The translations under genes and the position numbers were made by a program. The notes under the pieces are model-generated. The model saw nothing but the letters and a program-made list of their open reading frames with translations. It had not been told where the DNA came from and did not search any database. 64,000 bases of DNA. Source: Bradyrhizobium tropiciagri. GTDB taxonomy: Bacteria > Pseudomonadota > Alphaproteobacteria > Rhizobiales > Xanthobacteraceae. The stretch covers positions 1 to 64,000 of the forward strand of contig NZ_LFLZ01000001.1 in assembly GCF_001189845.1 (NCBI RefSeq), given 5' to 3'. Shown in pieces: positions 62,533 to 64,000 of this stretch; position 1 is the first letter of the stretch, and every line of letters starts with the position of its first letter.

Positions 62533-64000
62533 CTAGCGCAGCGGCTTCTTCAACAGCGAGAAGCGATCCGGATCGAGACCGAGCGACGGCTGCAGCATCG
62601 GCGCCTCGGCGGGCGCATGGTGCGCGCCGGCGGTGGCGCATTGAAATTGGCATCGCCGCTCGGCGAATCCCGATGCGAGGTGGCGCCGCGCCAGCGCTCC
62701 AGCACGGCGCTGACGAAATGCATGTCGTGGCCGGCGGTGACCGACGGCACCGTCGCGATGGTGGCCTCGCCGCGCGGCAGCTGGTGCGGCGGCACCTCCT
62801 TGAAGCGCAGCCGGGTCGGCAGCGCCACGCCTTCGCCGAACGCCAGCACTTCGCGGGTGCCGAGCGAGGGCACGAACGACAGCAGATTGGCGGCGGCATC
62901 CGACACCGCGGAGCGCAGCAACGCCTGGTCGCGGTCGTTGGCAAGCCGCATCGTGAACAGCGTGTTGCACTGGGAGATGATGGTCGCGTCAAGTTCGGCC
63001 GGACGCTGGGTGATCAGGCCGAGATAGACGCCGTATTTGCGGCCTTCCTTGGCGATGCGCGACACCGCCTTGCGGGTCGGCCCGAAGCCGATATTGCGGT
63101 CGGCGGAGGCGTAGCGGTGCGCTTCCTCGCAGACGAACAGCATCGGCGAGACGCCGTCGCTCCACAGCCCGAAATCGAACGCCATGCGGCACAAGACCGA
63201 CACCACGGAATCGACGACTTCGGCCGGGAAGCCCGCGAGCTGCATGATGGTCATCGGCTTGCCGTTGGCGGGCAGGCGGAACAGATGGCTGATCACCTCG
63301 GCCATGGTATCGCCGCCGACATTGGCATTGTCGAACATGAAGGCGTAGCGCGGATCGTTGCGCACCGCGTCGATGCGCGAGATCAGCTTGTGATAGATGA
63401 TGCGCGAGGAGCGGTTCTCGAGCTTGCCCATGCGCTCGTCGATCAGCGAGATCAGGTCGACCAGGCGATAGGGCACCGGCGTGTCGACGGTATAGCCGAC
63501 CTGCTTGGGGTCGATGCGCTTCAGTCCCAGACCAACCCGGTCGGAGTTCTGGTACTGGGTATAGATGCCCTTCGCCATCGGGATCACTTCGGCGAGGATG
63601 TCGAGCTCTTCGGGCACGCCGGGCCGGCCGCCGAACAGCACGTCGACGATCTCTTCGAAATTGAACAGCCAGAACGGCAGCTTCAGGTTTCGCGGGTTGA
63701 GCACCTGCGCGCGCTCGCCGAAGCAGCGGCCGTATTCATTGTGGACGTCGAGCAGGAAGATGCGCAGGTTCGGCCGCGACTTCAGGATCTCGTTGAGCAG
63801 CAGCGACACGCCGGTGGATTTGCCGACGCCGGTCGAGCCGAGCACCGCGAAGTGCTTGGAAAGCATTTCCTCGACATCGACATAGGCGATGACCGAGCGA
63901 TCCTGCTGCAGCGTGCCGACATTAATCTGGTCCGAGCCGCTCGGCGCATAGACCGTGCGCAGCTCCTGGTTGGTGATCAGATCGGTGCTGTCGCCGATAG
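62533..64000 (-). CDS. HerA-type ATPase, 5' end beyond the window, frame broken near 62622
   Basis: A helicase-like ATPase of the HerA/DUF87 family, with the Walker A G-S-T-G-V-G-K-S-T and Walker B-like F-V-C-E-E-A-H-R-Y. HerA forms hexamers that act with nucleases on DNA ends. The start lies past position 64000; 44 codons precede the visible Met at 63866. The frame fails near 62622, and one restored G (CC for C on the coding strand) gives the alternative end ...L-G-L-D-P-D-R-F-S-L-L-K-K-P-L-R at 62533. No partner NurA-type gene is in the window. Confidence 0.85.

Noticed and set aside
62533..64000. HerA-type ATPase as part of a defence island
   Set aside because: No nuclease, SIR2 or other defence gene lies beside it; the neighbours are housekeeping genes and a close chromosomal homologue is common in this group.

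Overview
The window is high-GC DNA (estimated by eye) with dense, mostly non-overlapping genes and short palindromic intergenic repeats. It looks like an alphaproteobacterium of the Bradyrhizobium/Rhodopseudomonas group (Nitrobacteraceae). The main support is a five-gene cluster that makes and attaches a very-long-chain acyl group to lipid A (AcpXL type), a psd-pssA phospholipid pair, DUF2865 and DUF2889 proteins, an avidin-family protein, and several copies of the 'GTCATTGCGAGGAGC...GCAATGAC' repeat. It reads as a core-chromosome segment. The only mobile element is one IS5-family insertion sequence. I saw no tRNA, rRNA, CRISPR array, prophage or obvious genomic island.

Layout. 0-12 kb is housekeeping: an alpha/beta hydrolase, class II DAHP synthase, diacylglycerol kinase, a sarcosine-oxidase-like flavoenzyme, NAD synthetase, a DUF2865 protein, cysS, a GNAT acetyltransferase and citramalate synthase. 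At 12-13 kb an IS5-type element sits inside a palindromic repeat. 13-18 kb holds a LOG-family protein, an Atm1-type ABC exporter, and psd-pssA. 18-26 kb is a mix of small metabolic and transport genes, including a MocR regulator divergent from a cupin / AhpD-like / HD-hydrolase operon. 26.7-33.3 kb is a coherent acyl-CoA catabolic module: acyl-CoA synthetase and TetR regulator on the minus strand, then thiolase, two hotdog hydratase subunits, an SDR and an acyl-CoA dehydrogenase on the plus strand. 33-46 kb carries a soluble PAS-PAS chemoreceptor, a ThDP enzyme coupled to a D-amino-acid-dehydrogenase-like protein, an orphan LolC/E permease, an avidin-like protein, a hybrid histidine kinase, a haloalkane dehalogenase and a quinone oxidoreductase. 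46-55 kb has motA-motB, two tandem Kup potassium transporters, a rhodanese, an aminotransferase and a polyamine-type binding protein. 55-59 kb is the lipid A very-long-chain acyl cluster. 59-64 kb has a KirBac channel, a ParB-like protein, MgtC, a CMD-family protein and the 3' part of a HerA-type ATPase.

The most important technical point is that at least eight genes, among them the normally essential cysS, are split by what look like one-base losses in short runs of identical bases (about 6.20, 8.54, 15.63 twice, 27.58, 36.21, 36.45, 40.09, 56.52 and 62.62 kb). Restoring one base at each point gives full-length conserved proteins. I therefore annotate these as single genes and regard the breaks as likely sequence or assembly errors rather than pseudogenes. 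I did not find a clearly new multi-gene defence or mobile system. The most unusual items are the cytoplasmic avidin-like protein, the MocR-controlled cupin/AhpD/HD operon with its operator repeats, and the lipid A cluster whose second ketosynthase has lost a catalytic histidine.
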